A stretch of 64,000 nt of DNA from an uncultured Duodenibacillus sp. (GTDB taxonomy: Bacteria > Pseudomonadota > Gammaproteobacteria > Burkholderiales > Burkholderiaceae_F): assembly GCA_944390715.1 (NCBI GenBank), contig CALXQS010000010.1, positions 1 through 64,000 on the forward strand, given 5' to 3'. The position numbers and the translations under genes were made by a program. The notes below the pieces were generated by a model, which had not been told where the DNA came from, searched no databases, and saw nothing but the letters and a program-made list of their open reading frames with translations. Below, piece by piece: positions 34,946 to 44,500 of the stretch; the stretch's first letter is position 1, and each line of letters starts with the position of its first letter.

Positions 34946-36979
34946 TCAGCGGCTTTCCAGCGCGGCATATCCTTCGCGCAGACTTCTTTGCCTGTCGCCG
35001 AAAACCTGCGAGTGGTTGACGATTTCGGGCTCCTTCGGATCGGGATCGTCAAAGGAAATCGCTAGGCCCTGAGAGAGCACGATGTCGACCTTGCGGCCGC
35101 TGTCGAGCTCCAAGACGGGAAAGATCTTGTCGGCGAGCTTGAGGTAGTAGTTGACGATGCGATCCATTGCGTCGTCGACGCCTTCGCCAATCCCTGCGGC
35201 CCAGGCGTTTTCCACGCTGCTGCCGACTGCGCCCGAGGCGTATGTCGTGGTGCTTTGCGCTGAGAGCGAGACGGCTTTGCCAAGCCCCGAAATTGCGCCC
35301 GTAAAGAGCGCGCTTGCAATGGCCTGACCGCTTCGCGTCACAAGCCTCGCGCGGGCTCCAGCCTTGCCGTCTTCGCCCGTCACATAGCCCTGCACCCTGA
35401 CGTCGACCGCCTTGCCATGCTTGTTCATGCACGAGAGTCTGTCCAAGCGCACAAGCACGCGCTCGCTTGAAAGATCGCCCGTGGCGTTTGCCGTCACAAA
35501 GCAGCGCTTGATGTTGGCCTTGAAGTCGTTGGGCAGCTGCGCAAAGCGCTTGATCTCCATGAGCAGCGGCATCGGGTTTTGCGCCGCATTGCCGCCCGTG
35601 GGAGCCGTGACTCCCGAAAGAATCACGGCGTGCGCAAAGCTGCCTGCGGGCAGATACGTGTTTTCGCGCTCGTGCCGCGCACGATTGGCCGCAATGGGAA
35701 GATCGGCAATGCGCCGCGGCCCTCTTTGCGTTGATTCGGCTTTCTTTTGTCCGGCGACCTTGACGATGCCCATGCGGCCGGAGGCAGAATCGCCCGAACC
35801 GGCCACGCTGATGCTCGACAAAAGCCGCGCTTGATCTTCTCGCAGCGCCTCGTCGTCAGACATCTGGCGGGGCGCAAGGTCTGACAACGGCACGCGCACG
35901 GCGCCGTCGGCTTCAGCGGACTTTGCCGCAGCGCCGGCTTTTGCCTGCTCCTGCTTGGCAAGCGCCTTCATGCGGGCATCAAGCTGCCCCATGAGAGCTT
36001 CCATCGACTTCATCTTGATGCCGATGTCGTCCAACTTTTCTTCGTACTGCCGCTGAAAGCTCTGCTTGTCGAGGCTGTCGGGCTCAAGCCTAAAGTCGTT
36101 GCGGTAGGTCTTGACGGCTGGCGTGCGGGGCTGGGCATTTTTTTCGCTCACATAGGCAACCACTAGCGAAAACAGCACGATCGCGCACAAAAGAAGGAGC
36201 AAATTGCGCCGCTGCTTGGTTTTTTCTGCCTTCTGGTCGGTGACTTTTCCAAGTTCCCCGCGCTCGCGCCTGTTTTTGAGCACGCGGGCAAAGACTTGAG
36301 CCGCGCGACGCGCGCGAAGCCATAGCGGCGTTCTTCCCTGCGGGGCTGAAGCCCCCTGAAGTCCGATGTCTTGCTCAAGGTCCGACGCGTCGGCCGAGGC
36401 CGACTCAAAAAGGTTTTCGCCCGAGGCTTGAGAATCGCGCCCGGCAGAAAAGCTCTGATCATTTTCAAATATGCGGCGCTCGTGCGAATCGTCAGCAAAA
36501 GGCTCCCTTTGGCCGAAGCTGCCGCGAGCCCTGCCTGCGGCCTCTAGAGGGGCTCGGCTCGAAGACAATTGCGGGAAATCTTCACCCTGTCGTTTTTCGT
36601 CGTTCATGTTTTGGTTTTTCACAATTAAGCACTCAGGCTCGGGCTCAATGGGTTGCGGCGCTTTCTCGCAAGTACTTTTGCGTGTGGGATTGCCAGCATC
36701 CTTTGCGTCATCCTTGCTGATGCCGCTAAAGAGCTGGCCAACAGCCTTAAGCTGCGTGTCCAGCATCCAGAACTTGGGCTTGGCGACGTCGCTGTAGGGA
36801 AGCTTGTAGAGTTTTGCAAGCCGATCAAACAACGGCCGGCAGCCGTCTTCAAAGCGCGGATCCTGCAAAATCTCTTCGAACTCTTTTTCCTGCTCTGGCG
36901 TAAAGAGCGGGCTTTTCGTCGCGCCTTGATCCTGTGCGCAGGCGTTTTTCTTGGGACAGACCGCATCATTGGACGCCAT
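34946..36979 (-). CDS. traB: Conjugal transfer core-complex scaffold TraB (VirB10-like)
   Basis: A 677-aa protein with a long cytoplasmic N-terminal region, a membrane helix (LLLLLCAIVLFSLVVAYVS), a coiled coil (about 330-380: KSMEALMGQLDARMKALAKQEQAKA) and the TraB/VirB10 beta-barrel domain with YLPAGSFAHAVILSGVTAPTGG and CFVTANATGDLSSERVLVRLDRLSC. The N-terminal region of about 240 residues is longer than in F TraB. The ATG at 36979 overlaps the end of traK by 14 bp; GGAG stands upstream. Confidence 0.92.
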   Translation of the reverse strand: MASNDAVCPKKNACAQDQGATKSPLFTPEQEKEFEEILQDPRFEDGCRPLFDRLAKLYKLPYSDVAKPKFWMLDTQLKAVGQLFSGISKDDAKDAGNPTRKSTCEKAPQPIEPEPECLIVKNQNMNDEKRQGEDFPQLSSSRAPLEAAGRARGSFGQREPFADDSHERRIFENDQSFSAGRDSQASGENLFESASADASDLEQDIGLQGASAPQGRTPLWLRARRAAQVFARVLKNRRERGELGKVTDQKAEKTKQRRNLLLLLCAIVLFSLVVAYVSEKNAQPRTPAVKTYRNDFRLEPDSLDKQSFQRQYEEKLDDIGIKMKSMEALMGQLDARMKALAKQEQAKAGAAAKSAEADGAVRVPLSDLAPRQMSDDEALREDQARLLSSISVAGSGDSASGRMGIVKVAGQKKAESTQRGPRRIADLPIAANRARHERENTYLPAGSFAHAVILSGVTAPTGGNAAQNPMPLLMEIKRFAQLPNDFKANIKRCFVTANATGDLSSERVLVRLDRLSCMNKHGKAVDVRVQGYVTGEDGKAGARARLVTRSGQAIASALFTGAISGLGKAVSLSAQSTTTYASGAVGSSVENAWAAGIGEGVDDAMDRIVNYYLKLADKIFPVLELDSGRKVDIVLSQGLAISFDDPDPKEPEIVNHSQVFGDRQRSLREGYAALESR

Positions 36980-38039
36980 CGGCAGCTCCAAGCGAATCCG
37001 CGGCAAAGACGACTGCTGCGGCGTCCTTTGCCGAAAGCGAAGCTGCGCTCACGCCCGCCGCAAGTCTTTTTTGCATTTCGGCTCTGGCGCGGATGACGTA
37101 CACCACGCCGGAAGCTCCGGGTTCGAACTCAAGCGCTTGGGCGCCAATTGCAAGAACGCCCTCAAGGGTCTGCGCAATTTCGCCCAAGTCAATGGCCGTT
37201 TTTCGGATGTTCATGTTGGTGAAGTGAAGCTCTTCACAGACAAACTCCGTGCTCACCCAGACGCGGGACTGACGCACCGCAAAGCCGTTCATCGAGGCGC
37301 GTGCGGTTTCTGCGAGCTCCACGGGCAGCAGCGCGCTTTGTTCCTGCGAAAAGGCTAGCCCCACGGCTGGCTGCTGGGCTTCATAACCTTTGCCGGCGGC
37401 TGCGCTTTTGATTACTTCCTTGAGCTGCGCGATGTAGTCTTCGGCCTGAAGCGGCGCCAGAGGCGTGCTGAATGCCTCTTGAAGCCTCTGCATGGAGGTC
37501 GCTGCCCCCTTGGCAAGGCTCTTTTCGTCGGCATGCAGCTCAATGCTCTGACTGGGAACATCGGCCGCCACAAAGCGCACGGCGTGGTTTTCCGTTTCGG
37601 TATTAAAAAATGCGGACGTCACGGCCTGCCCCGGGTGCGAGGCAAGCCACCGGGGCTTGACCTGCACGAAGACGATGCCGCGCTCCTTGTCGGCAGAAAC
37701 TTCGAGCGCCTGAGCGTCAAAAACCACATCGGTGATCTTGTCGCCGCGGACCTTCACAAGATTGACGTGATCGCGCGACAAGGGCCGCACAAGGCCGGCT
37801 GCATTGGGTTCGGCGACGGCGTTGTTGGCCGCGCTCAAGTCTTCAGTCTTTGATTTGCCCTCATTTGGTTCGGCGGCAGCTGCGCCGAAAGCCGCAGCAA
37901 GGCCAAGCAGCACGCCGAACAATGTCAAAGCGGCGGCGCGCAGCATCGGCCGGACCTGAACAAAAGCAGGGCGCGCAAAAAATCTTTGTCTCATCGTTTT
38001 AGGAATGTTTTGGGTAAGCATGGATGATCTGAATGTCAT
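36966..38039 (-). CDS. traK: Conjugal transfer core-complex protein TraK (VirB9/secretin-like)
   Basis: A periplasmic protein of at most 357 aa. A signal peptide (LRAAALTLFGVLLGLAAAFGAAAA) is followed by the secretin-like region VKVRGDKITDVVFDAQALEV, ending with SRVWVSTEFVCEELHFTNMNIRK. This is the TraK pattern. Three ATGs (38039, 38021, 37994) are possible starts and none has a strong Shine-Dalgarno. The protein joins TraV and TraB in the envelope-spanning core. Confidence 0.88.
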   Translation of the reverse strand: MTFRSSMLTQNIPKTMRQRFFARPAFVQVRPMLRAAALTLFGVLLGLAAAFGAAAAEPNEGKSKTEDLSAANNAVAEPNAAGLVRPLSRDHVNLVKVRGDKITDVVFDAQALEVSADKERGIVFVQVKPRWLASHPGQAVTSAFFNTETENHAVRFVAADVPSQSIELHADEKSLAKGAATSMQRLQEAFSTPLAPLQAEDYIAQLKEVIKSAAAGKGYEAQQPAVGLAFSQEQSALLPVELAETARASMNGFAVRQSRVWVSTEFVCEELHFTNMNIRKTAIDLGEIAQTLEGVLAIGAQALEFEPGASGVVYVIRARAEMQKRLAAGVSAASLSAKDAAAVVFAADSLGAADGVQ

Positions 38040-38089
38040 AAATTAAAAACATTCAGATTCGTGATCAGCGCCTGAATGCGCTTCTTGAC

Positions 38090-38722
38090 TCAAAGTCCCT
38101 TGCCGGAGTCCTCTGAGAGGCGTTCGTCGCCCTTTTTGATGCCGTGGACGTCTTCTCTTAAGACAAGCTGCACGATCATCAGCTGCCCGAGCCGCACCGT
38201 GCACTTCAAGCACGCTGAAACCGGCACGTCTTCGGTCACTGCCTTGCCGATGAGCGTCTTGCGCGTTCCCGCAATGCATGTCGTCATCGTCTTGTCGTCG
38301 ACCGATACGGCTTCGGCAAAAAAGGCCGTGCTTGCCTGGTTGCGCTCTAGGCTTGCCGCAGCGCGCCGCACGCCGGCTGCTATCTCGGCATAGCTCTCGG
38401 GCGCCACATGCTTTAAGAAGGCTTCCGTCTGCCAGCGCCCCGTCTGCGGCGACATGTTCATCAAAAGTCCCAAGGCGCCCACAGAAAACCGCTCAAGCAG
38501 ATTGGGGCTCACGCGATCGGTCATGGCGATGTAGGGCTCAAGCGAATCGGGCGCAATCACCACCGTGCGCGTCTGATCTTCCTTCAAAAGCAGATAAAGC
38601 GCCAGCAAAGCATTGGCAAGCGCGCTCAGCACGAAAAGCACCACGATCAGTCGTCGGATCTGCAGGTGCGCGGCCGCTTCCGTGGTAATGCGTCTGTAAA
38701 TCGTCTCTGCGGCTTGTGTCAT
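38090..38722 (-). CDS. traE: Conjugal transfer pilus assembly protein TraE (VirB5/TraE family)
   Basis: A 210-aa inner-membrane protein with one N-terminal helix (LIVVLFVLSALANALLALYLL) and a periplasmic domain, including TVVIAPDSLEPYIAMTDRVSPNLLERF, characteristic of TraE. AAAGAGA precedes the ATG at 38722. The order A-L-E-K-B is the canonical one. Confidence 0.9.
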   Translation of the reverse strand: MTQAAETIYRRITTEAAAHLQIRRLIVVLFVLSALANALLALYLLLKEDQTRTVVIAPDSLEPYIAMTDRVSPNLLERFSVGALGLLMNMSPQTGRWQTEAFLKHVAPESYAEIAAGVRRAAASLERNQASTAFFAEAVSVDDKTMTTCIAGTRKTLIGKAVTEDVPVSACLKCTVRLGQLMIVQLVLREDVHGIKKGDERLSEDSGKGL

Positions 38723-38934
38723 GTATTTCTCTTTGGATGAATAAAAATGGGCTCGAACAAAGCCCCGAGATCGGGCAAAAAAGAAGCGCCTTGGCGTCGT
38801 CAATTCTCTAAGAGCAAACGCCCTATGGGTACAAGTACGAGGTCCGTCGGCTGAGCCTCAAGCGGCAGAGAATCGATCGTTTTCGATCCTCTGCCCAAGC
38901 GAACAAGCATCGAGGCCTTTTGAAGAACGCCTCG

Positions 38935-39234
38935 TCACCCCGTGAAGTGCCGCCTAGCGCTTGCCGGCACCCGTCTGAAGACGTCAAACGGCAGATGCCA
39001 ATAGGCAAGCGCAAAGGCGCGCGCAACGCCTCCGCCCGCTCTGGCCTTGCTCCAGAGCGCACAGGCGCCTGCGGCGGCCAGGCACCCCGTAAAGGCCCCC
39101 GACATGATGATGCCGATGGCTAAAGCGGCGGCAAAAATCATTACGTAGTCGATTTCCCAGAAGAGAAACCGCGGGCTTGCGTCAAGCGTTCTGGGAACGC
39201 TGACCCAGGAGCTTTCATTCGGATCTCTGAGCAT
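38935..39234 (-). CDS. traL: Conjugal transfer protein TraL
   Basis: A 99-aa membrane protein with the family opening VPRTLDASPRFLFWEIDYV, two hydrophobic segments, and ALAYWHLP near the end. TraL is a VirB3-like inner-membrane component. It follows the pilin gene by 30 bp. Confidence 0.88.
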   Translation of the reverse strand: MLRDPNESSWVSVPRTLDASPRFLFWEIDYVMIFAAALAIGIIMSGAFTGCLAAAGACALWSKARAGGGVARAFALAYWHLPFDVFRRVPASARRHFTG

Positions 39235-39264
39235 TGCTCAAGCCTCACGATGGCGCACTTGCCC

Positions 39265-39588
39265 TTAAGCGCCGGCGCCGAAAAGGCCTTCGATGATCGT
39301 CGGCAGCATCACGAGCGAGACGCCTGCGGCAATCGAGCCCACAGCGGCAATGATGCTTCCGCGGATGATGCCCACGCCCAAGCCCACGAGCAGGAAGGTC
39401 ACGGCAATGGTCTTGCCCAATGAGCCGGTGCTCCACTGCTTGACGAGATCGTAGAGGTCGTTGAACTCGTCGCCCGTCGGTGCGGCAAGCGCATTGCCGC
39501 TCAGCAATGCCCAAAGCAAAAGAACGCCGACCGCGGCAAGCCCCCAGTTGAGGATTCTCTTTTCGCGCAAGGCTATTTCAGGATTCAT
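39265..39588 (-). CDS. traA: Pilin precursor TraA
   Basis: A 107-aa precursor with a leader ending NALA-APTG, giving a mature pilin of about 72 residues. The mature part has two hydrophobic segments (IAVTFLLVGLGVGII and IAAGVSLVMLPTIIEGLF) with a short polar loop between, as in F-type pilins. AAGGGA lies before the ATG. It is the first gene of the transfer operon, which has no relaxase or TraM/Y/J genes upstream in this window. Confidence 0.82.
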   Translation of the reverse strand: MNPEIALREKRILNWGLAAVGVLLLWALLSGNALAAPTGDEFNDLYDLVKQWSTGSLGKTIAVTFLLVGLGVGIIRGSIIAAVGSIAAGVSLVMLPTIIEGLFGAGA

Positions 39589-39653
39589 GTTTAATGTCCC
39601 TTTTCAAGTTAAAAAAATCCGCAAAAAAACGAAGTTTTCTGCGGCCCTTGAGA

Positions 39654-39709
39654 CGTGTTCGGCAGAAGGCGTTGTGTTAAAGGAGGAATTTTTCCGACTG
39701 CCGAACACG
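39654..39709. promoter_or_regulatory. 12-bp perfect inverted repeat in the traA leader
   Basis: CGTGTTCGGCAG (39654-39665) and CTGCCGAACACG (39698-39709) are exact complements separated by 32 bases, 66 bp upstream of the traA ATG. In the traA transcript the loop would expose CCUCCUUUAA, matching the 16S anti-Shine-Dalgarno sequence; on the plus strand it reads AAAGGAGG. It may be an RNA hairpin controlling pilin expression or a protein binding site. Confidence 0.55.
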
Positions 39710-39851
39710 GCGGGCGAATTGTGCACAAGCGCGTTTTCTTCGTCACTACCGTGTCTGCGTTTGAAGCCAATTGTGTCCCGGTTCTGCAGGCAGAAAGAAC
39801 GCTCGCATCGGCCCCTCAAAGGTCATGCAAATGCAGTCTCAGCCTAAAGCT

Positions 39852-39875
39852 GCGCCCGATCGGCGCTTCTTTTTT
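39852..39875 (+). terminator. Possible terminator antisense to the traA leader
   Basis: Short hairpin GCGCC-CGATC-GGCGC followed by TTCTTTTTT. It reads on the plus strand, where no gene is recognised upstream, so it could end a small antisense RNA. The stem is only five base pairs. Confidence 0.3.
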
Positions 39876-40284
39876 CATGCGGCTCGAAAGAGGGATGAAC
39901 GCGTGCGAAAGTCAGACACAATTCCCATTTGCGCCATTTTTTTCAACATGCATTCTTGATTTTCCAACCAATTTCCTATATTGAGCATGATTTGACGAAT
40001 GGAACAAGAATTTTTGAAAAAGCCTTGATTTTTCAAGAAAAATCTTCCCTCTTTACTCGTTTCAATCGCCCTTCCCAGCATTTTGGCCGTAATTTTTGGC
40101 CGCTTTTTCATAGGTGTTTTCCCGATTGCAAAAATTTAAAGGAAATATCAAATCGCTCTGACTGCTCTTTCAAGTCGTCTCTTTTTAGGAAAAATCAAGG
40201 ACTTAGCGCAAAGTGAAAGCTTGCTCACGCTCTCATCGGCTTTGAATTTCGAATGGCTTTTCTCGACGAAGCTGCATCTGGCCC

Positions 40285-40312
40285 TTGAAACTTTCCAAAA
40301 TTCAGGTAGCAT
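40285..40312 (+). promoter_or_regulatory. Candidate sigma-70 promoter of the orphan gene
   Basis: TTGAAA (40285-40290), a 16-bp spacer, and TAGCAT (40307-40312). Confidence 0.4.
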
Positions 40313-40345
40313 CCCGAGTCTTTTGAAAGTCGTCTTCGTCGGACA

Positions 40346-41257
40346 ATGCACCGATGGGGATATTTCTTTACTTCAATCAAAGAAAGGAGAATGAACTTGT
40401 ACGCAAATCTCCATCGATTCGCGCACAGGCCTGCCGAAGCTGCCGAGACCTCCAGCTGCGACGCAAAATTTAAAAAATGTGCAGGAGCTCAAAGAAAACT
40501 CTCTGATGCAGAATTCTGGTCTGTGCTTGAATTCTTTTGTCGGACCGCTTTTCGTGCAATGAACATCACAGGCTTGTTCACCTGGGACCACGTTGGGCAA
40601 TTCCTCCAAAACTTCACTGACTTCAGGGTGTCGAACAAAACCCTTCGGCGCTGCTTCGAGCGGCACTGTCTGTGCCCAAATGCGCCTTATCTGCTCGTGC
40701 TTGCCAGACTTTGCGGCCAAGAGCTCGCGCAGGCAACCAAAAAGCTCATTGAAGCCTATCAGGGCGACCGCAACGCCAAGCAGGTATTCCTGCATCGGCG
40801 CGTCATCTACTTTGACGGGACCCGCGTGCGGCACGTCGTCGACCTGCCGCCTGAAGAGCTCGCTCGCCTAAACAGCCGCTCCAAGCTTATTTATCACTAC
40901 ACGTTCGTCTCGCCAAAAAGCGGACGGTCGTGCTTTTTTCAGACGACGACAAAGGATCAGAAAAAGCGTGAGTCTGAGCTGATGCGCGCAGTGTTCAGCC
41001 ATTACGCAGGGACTCAGCGCTTGTTGTTGATGCCCATCGCTCCCATCGGGTCGCTTGCCAAGGCAGGCGTTTTCGATGCCAAGGCGCAGCTTGAGCTCTA
41101 TGGCCAATGCAGCAAGCAGAACATGACGCTGATCGTTCACCCCCTGCCCTGCATCAATTTTGATGATGAAAGGCTCAAGCAATCTGAACTTTGGAAAAGC
41201 GTCTGGCCCTTTGATGAGAATTTCCCCCTCTCAAACCGCAAAAAGGCTAAGTCCTAA
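40346..41257 (+). CDS. Unknown 288-303 aa protein between traA and the autotransporter
   Basis: A hypothetical protein I do not recognise. No signal peptide or membrane helix is evident. The N-terminal half has helical stretches (SDAEFWSVLEFFCRTAFRAMNITGLF, LLVLARLCGQELAQATKKLIEAYQG), and the C-terminal half looks alpha/beta (KLIYHYTFVSPKSGRSCFFQTTTKDQKK). The ATG at 40346 gives 303 aa; an in-frame ATG at 40391 directly after AAAGGAGA, or a TTG at 40397 with better spacing, would give 286-288. It has its own promoter and a strong terminator. Its position, divergent from the transfer operon, would suit a regulator, but no DNA-binding motif can be shown. Confidence 0.6.
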   Translation: MHRWGYFFTSIKERRMNLYANLHRFAHRPAEAAETSSCDAKFKKCAGAQRKLSDAEFWSVLEFFCRTAFRAMNITGLFTWDHVGQFLQNFTDFRVSNKTLRRCFERHCLCPNAPYLLVLARLCGQELAQATKKLIEAYQGDRNAKQVFLHRRVIYFDGTRVRHVVDLPPEELARLNSRSKLIYHYTFVSPKSGRSCFFQTTTKDQKKRESELMRAVFSHYAGTQRLLLMPIAPIGSLAKAGVFDAKAQLELYGQCSKQNMTLIVHPLPCINFDDERLKQSELWKSVWPFDENFPLSNRKKAKS

Positions 41258-41296
41258 AACCTTAGGGATTAAATCTTTTCCAAACTCGGCTTGATT

Positions 41297-41314
41297 TGAA
41301 CGAATGCTCGTTCA
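41297..41314. promoter_or_regulatory. Palindrome resembling a TetR-type operator
   Basis: TGAACGA-ATGC-TCGTTCA, a perfect 7+7 palindrome, nested in TTGAAC...GTTCAA. It lies between the orphan gene and the autotransporter. The shape is that of many TetR-family operators; no TetR gene is in the window. Confidence 0.4.
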
Positions 41315-41328
41315 GTTCAAGCTTTCTA

Positions 41329-41367
41329 GGAGAGGTTGTGGCATGAATGGCCACAGCCCCTCCTTTT
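41329..41367 (+). terminator. Terminator of the orphan gene
   Basis: A 14-bp stem with one mismatch and one G-T pair: GGAGAGGTTGTGGC (41329-41342) with GGCCACAGCCCCTCC (41349-41363), followed by TTTT. Confidence 0.8.
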
Positions 41368-41460
41368 GACTAATTGCGGCGATTTTCCCTGTATTTCTTA
41401 GGTGTTTCTACATTCCCCCGTCTTTTCAGAAATCCTCAATGAAAAAACCGACGTAAAAAT

Positions 41461-41492
41461 TTGACACGATGAGGGGGGGGGGGTGCTACTGT
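41461..41492 (+). promoter_or_regulatory. Phase-variable-type promoter with an 11-G run
   Basis: A perfect -35 TTGACA (41461-41466) and an extended -10, TGCTACTGT (41484-41492, hexamer TACTGT), are separated by 20 bp, of which 41473-41483 are 11 consecutive G. The autotransporter ATG is 36 bp downstream of the -10. Slippage of the G-run would change the -35/-10 spacing; about eight G would give the optimal 17 bp. Poly-G or poly-C tracts in this position switch porA in Neisseria and the fim genes in Bordetella. Confidence 0.7.
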
Positions 41493-41528
41493 AGGCAAAA
41501 TTCGTCCACTAACCCATGGAGTTCATCA

Positions 41529-44500
41529 ATGAACAGGACTTTCAAAGTTGTTTTCAACAAAGCCCGCGGCAGCTTGATGGTTGCCAATGAGGCGACTTCT
41601 TCGGTGCAAAAGAAGGGAGCCAAGACAATCATTGCTGCTGCGGCCGCTGTACTAATGACAGCATCAGCACAGGCTCAGACTGCTTCCCTTGAAACAACCA
41701 ACATCACCGAAGGTTGGTCAAACGTTACTTACAACGTTACTAACAAAAACGAAGACTACTTCGGGGGACAACATTCTTACAGCACCCATGTAACAGCATC
41801 AGACGTTGTTTTCTCAAACAATACCCTTCAGGCTCTGCAGTCGGAGCTCGGGACTGGTGCTGCTGACGCTCAGGGCGGCGCACTCTACCTGTATTCACAC
41901 GGAAATACCTATCACGACAATACCCTAAATACTTTCACGAACGTCAGATTTGAAAACAACTCTGTCGTTACCGAATCAAATCAGGGAAATCGTCCCGCTG
42001 CATACGGCGGCGCAGTTCTCATCAAAGGTGGCGAGACCACTTTCAAAAACACTGTATTCATCGGCAATACGGCTGAAGCAAAATCTGAGAAGCCCAATGC
42101 GACCAGCAATAGCGATAAAGGCGGCGGCTCCGCTGCAGGGGGCGCTATCTTTGCCGACTCAACCAGAAATAAGTTTAACTACAAATCTACTTTGAAATTC
42201 GTAGTAGATGTAGACGGCCTTGTCAATAGCGGCAACACGGTCAAGAGCGGCCTCGAGAAACCGTTTACAGATGGTCATGACACCAAAATTCCGACCGCTG
42301 GCGGATTCCTCTTCATGGATCGCGATGTCACTGCAAATTTTGAAATTGCTGAAAACGTCACGTACACGATCGGTACAAAAGACGCCTACAAAACCGATCC
42401 AAATATGGACAGCATTGCTAGTTCAGCTTATTTGAAAGGCGTCAAACACGACAATGTAGTCATCAACAAGCGTGGGGCCGGCACTCTGCTTATGCACGGA
42501 AGCCTCAACGACTACTTTGGCACCGTGAATGTCAATGCAGGCACAATGGAAGTCACATCAGATTGGGCCATCGCCAATACCGTGACAATAGATGGGGGAA
42601 CCTTGCGGCTTGCAAACATGAGCTTTACTTCGGTAAAGGATGCCGCAGAGTATGACGGAACTGCCGATGGAACTGCAGACGATGTTGTCGCCGATGTCGG
42701 CAAACTGGTTATTAATTCCGGCTCTGCCGTTTTGACTGGAAGTTTTGGCGACCTCAGCAAGGTTTCCATTGCTGAGAAGGGCACCCTCGCCTTTGAAGGC
42801 CAAACGATTGAAGCTGATGCTAATGGAGATGCTTCTTGGATTACCCTCGAGAAAAACAACAAAGGCGGCACAGTTGAAGTTGTCGGCGTCAATATCTCCA
42901 ATCAAATCTCAGGACAGACTGATGGTTCCTCGCAAGAAGGCGGAGCAGCCATCAACCTCAAAGGCAACTTTGCGGACGATGCGTCGCTTGGGGGTTCTTT
43001 AACGGTTAAAGATTCCACGTTCACTAAGAACACGACCGGCTTCAGAGGCGGCGCGATCTCAGTGAACAACACGTATTTTGCTTCTGCCGGCAACAAGGCC
43101 GTCGTGACCATTGAGAATTCCGAATTCAATGAAAACGAGGCCAACAACACCTCCAAAGACACCAACAGGATGGGCGGCGCTCTATTTATTCGCGGCGCTG
43201 ACACAAACATCATAAATACCAACTTCACCAGCAACCTAGTTACTGCCAATGATGGCTATGCCGAAGGCGGCGGCGCTCTCTACATCACGGGCTACGGCGC
43301 CAACGACGATCTCACGCAAACCGGCGGCTCCTATGTCGGCAACAAGGTTGCCGTCAGCGGAAAACTCGGTCTGATGAAACAGCAAGCACTCGGAGGCGGG
43401 GCTGTAATTCTTAAGGGAACGCAGGCTGTTTTCAATGACGTTTCGTTCAAAGACAACGTCGTTGACTACTCTGACTCTGATGGCAAAGTAGGCGTCATGG
43501 GCGGCGCAATTGTCGCCGACTACAGCACTGGCTCGCCCAACACAACTACAACTGGCGGCAAAGGCTTGGGATCCTCTGTCACTTTCAACATTTCTCAGAA
43601 TGCTGCCTACACCGGAAACACTGTCATTGGCAGCAATAACAGTGATCGGATTGACACGTTTGTCAACTCTGGCTATGTCGGTCCGGTTGTGGCCGGCGGC
43701 TTCTTGATGCTGCAGCGTGGTTCCACTGCTGAATTCAATATTGCCTATGGAGCTACCCTCACTCTTGGTACGGAAGGACAGACCAACCTCGACACCGACT
43801 CCATCGCAAGCGACCTGCCTAGCAAAGCGAAGTACAACACCGATGACGGCATTTCCACTCTTACCAAGAGCGGAGCCGGCACGCTGCTGATTCACAGCAC
43901 GCTCAACAAGTATTTCGGCACGACGACGGTTGCCGGAGGCACAATGGATGTGCGCACTGACTGGACGGCCGGCAATGCCATTACGGTCAAAAAAGGCGCG
44001 ACGCTTTTGGTCAAATCGCTCACGCTCGATACCCTTGACAACGCCTTCAACGCACAGACTGAGGACGGAGCAAGCGATGCTATCCATAGCGGCTTAGATA
44101 AAACGCAAGGCTCTGTCACTATTGATGCGGGCGGCCTTCTTACTGCAGGTGATCTGAAGGTCAATCAGGGCTCTGTTACTGCAAACGGCACACTGGAAGT
44201 TACCGGAAGTCTTGCCGGTGCAGAGGGCTCGGTCACGGTCAACGGCGGTACGCTCAAAACCGGTTCGGCAAACGTCTTTACTTTGGCAGAAAATGCCGGA
44301 GCATTGTTTGCGGCCGAACAAACTGCGCAGTTCGTCAAAGCCGATAACGAAGTTTCCGGCACCAACGCAACTCTGACATTGACATCAGGCACTGTTGCTC
44401 TTACCGATGAAGGTTTCTACACGAATTCCTCTCTGAGCGCGATGTCCAGCAAACTGGGCAATATGGTTCTGACGATTCTCAACGCGCAGGCCACGCTGCA

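Larger units (their letters stand above)
39589..40284. other. Intergenic leader of the transfer operon
   Basis: About 700 bp without a convincing gene. It holds the long inverted repeat at 39654-39709, a possible plus-strand terminator at 39852-39875, and AT-rich DNA from 39930 to 40200. No oriT, integrase site or tRNA was recognised. Confidence 0.5.

Noticed and set aside
15223-39588. Numerous plus-strand open frames of 60-400 codons opposite the transfer genes.
   Set aside because: They are Arg/Ala-rich antisense readings of GC-rich tra genes, with no domains and no Shine-Dalgarno sequences.
39771-39959. Short plus-strand frame with an AAGG before an internal ATG (39829 region).
   Set aside because: It crosses a likely terminator, is only about 44 codons from that ATG and has no recognisable protein features.
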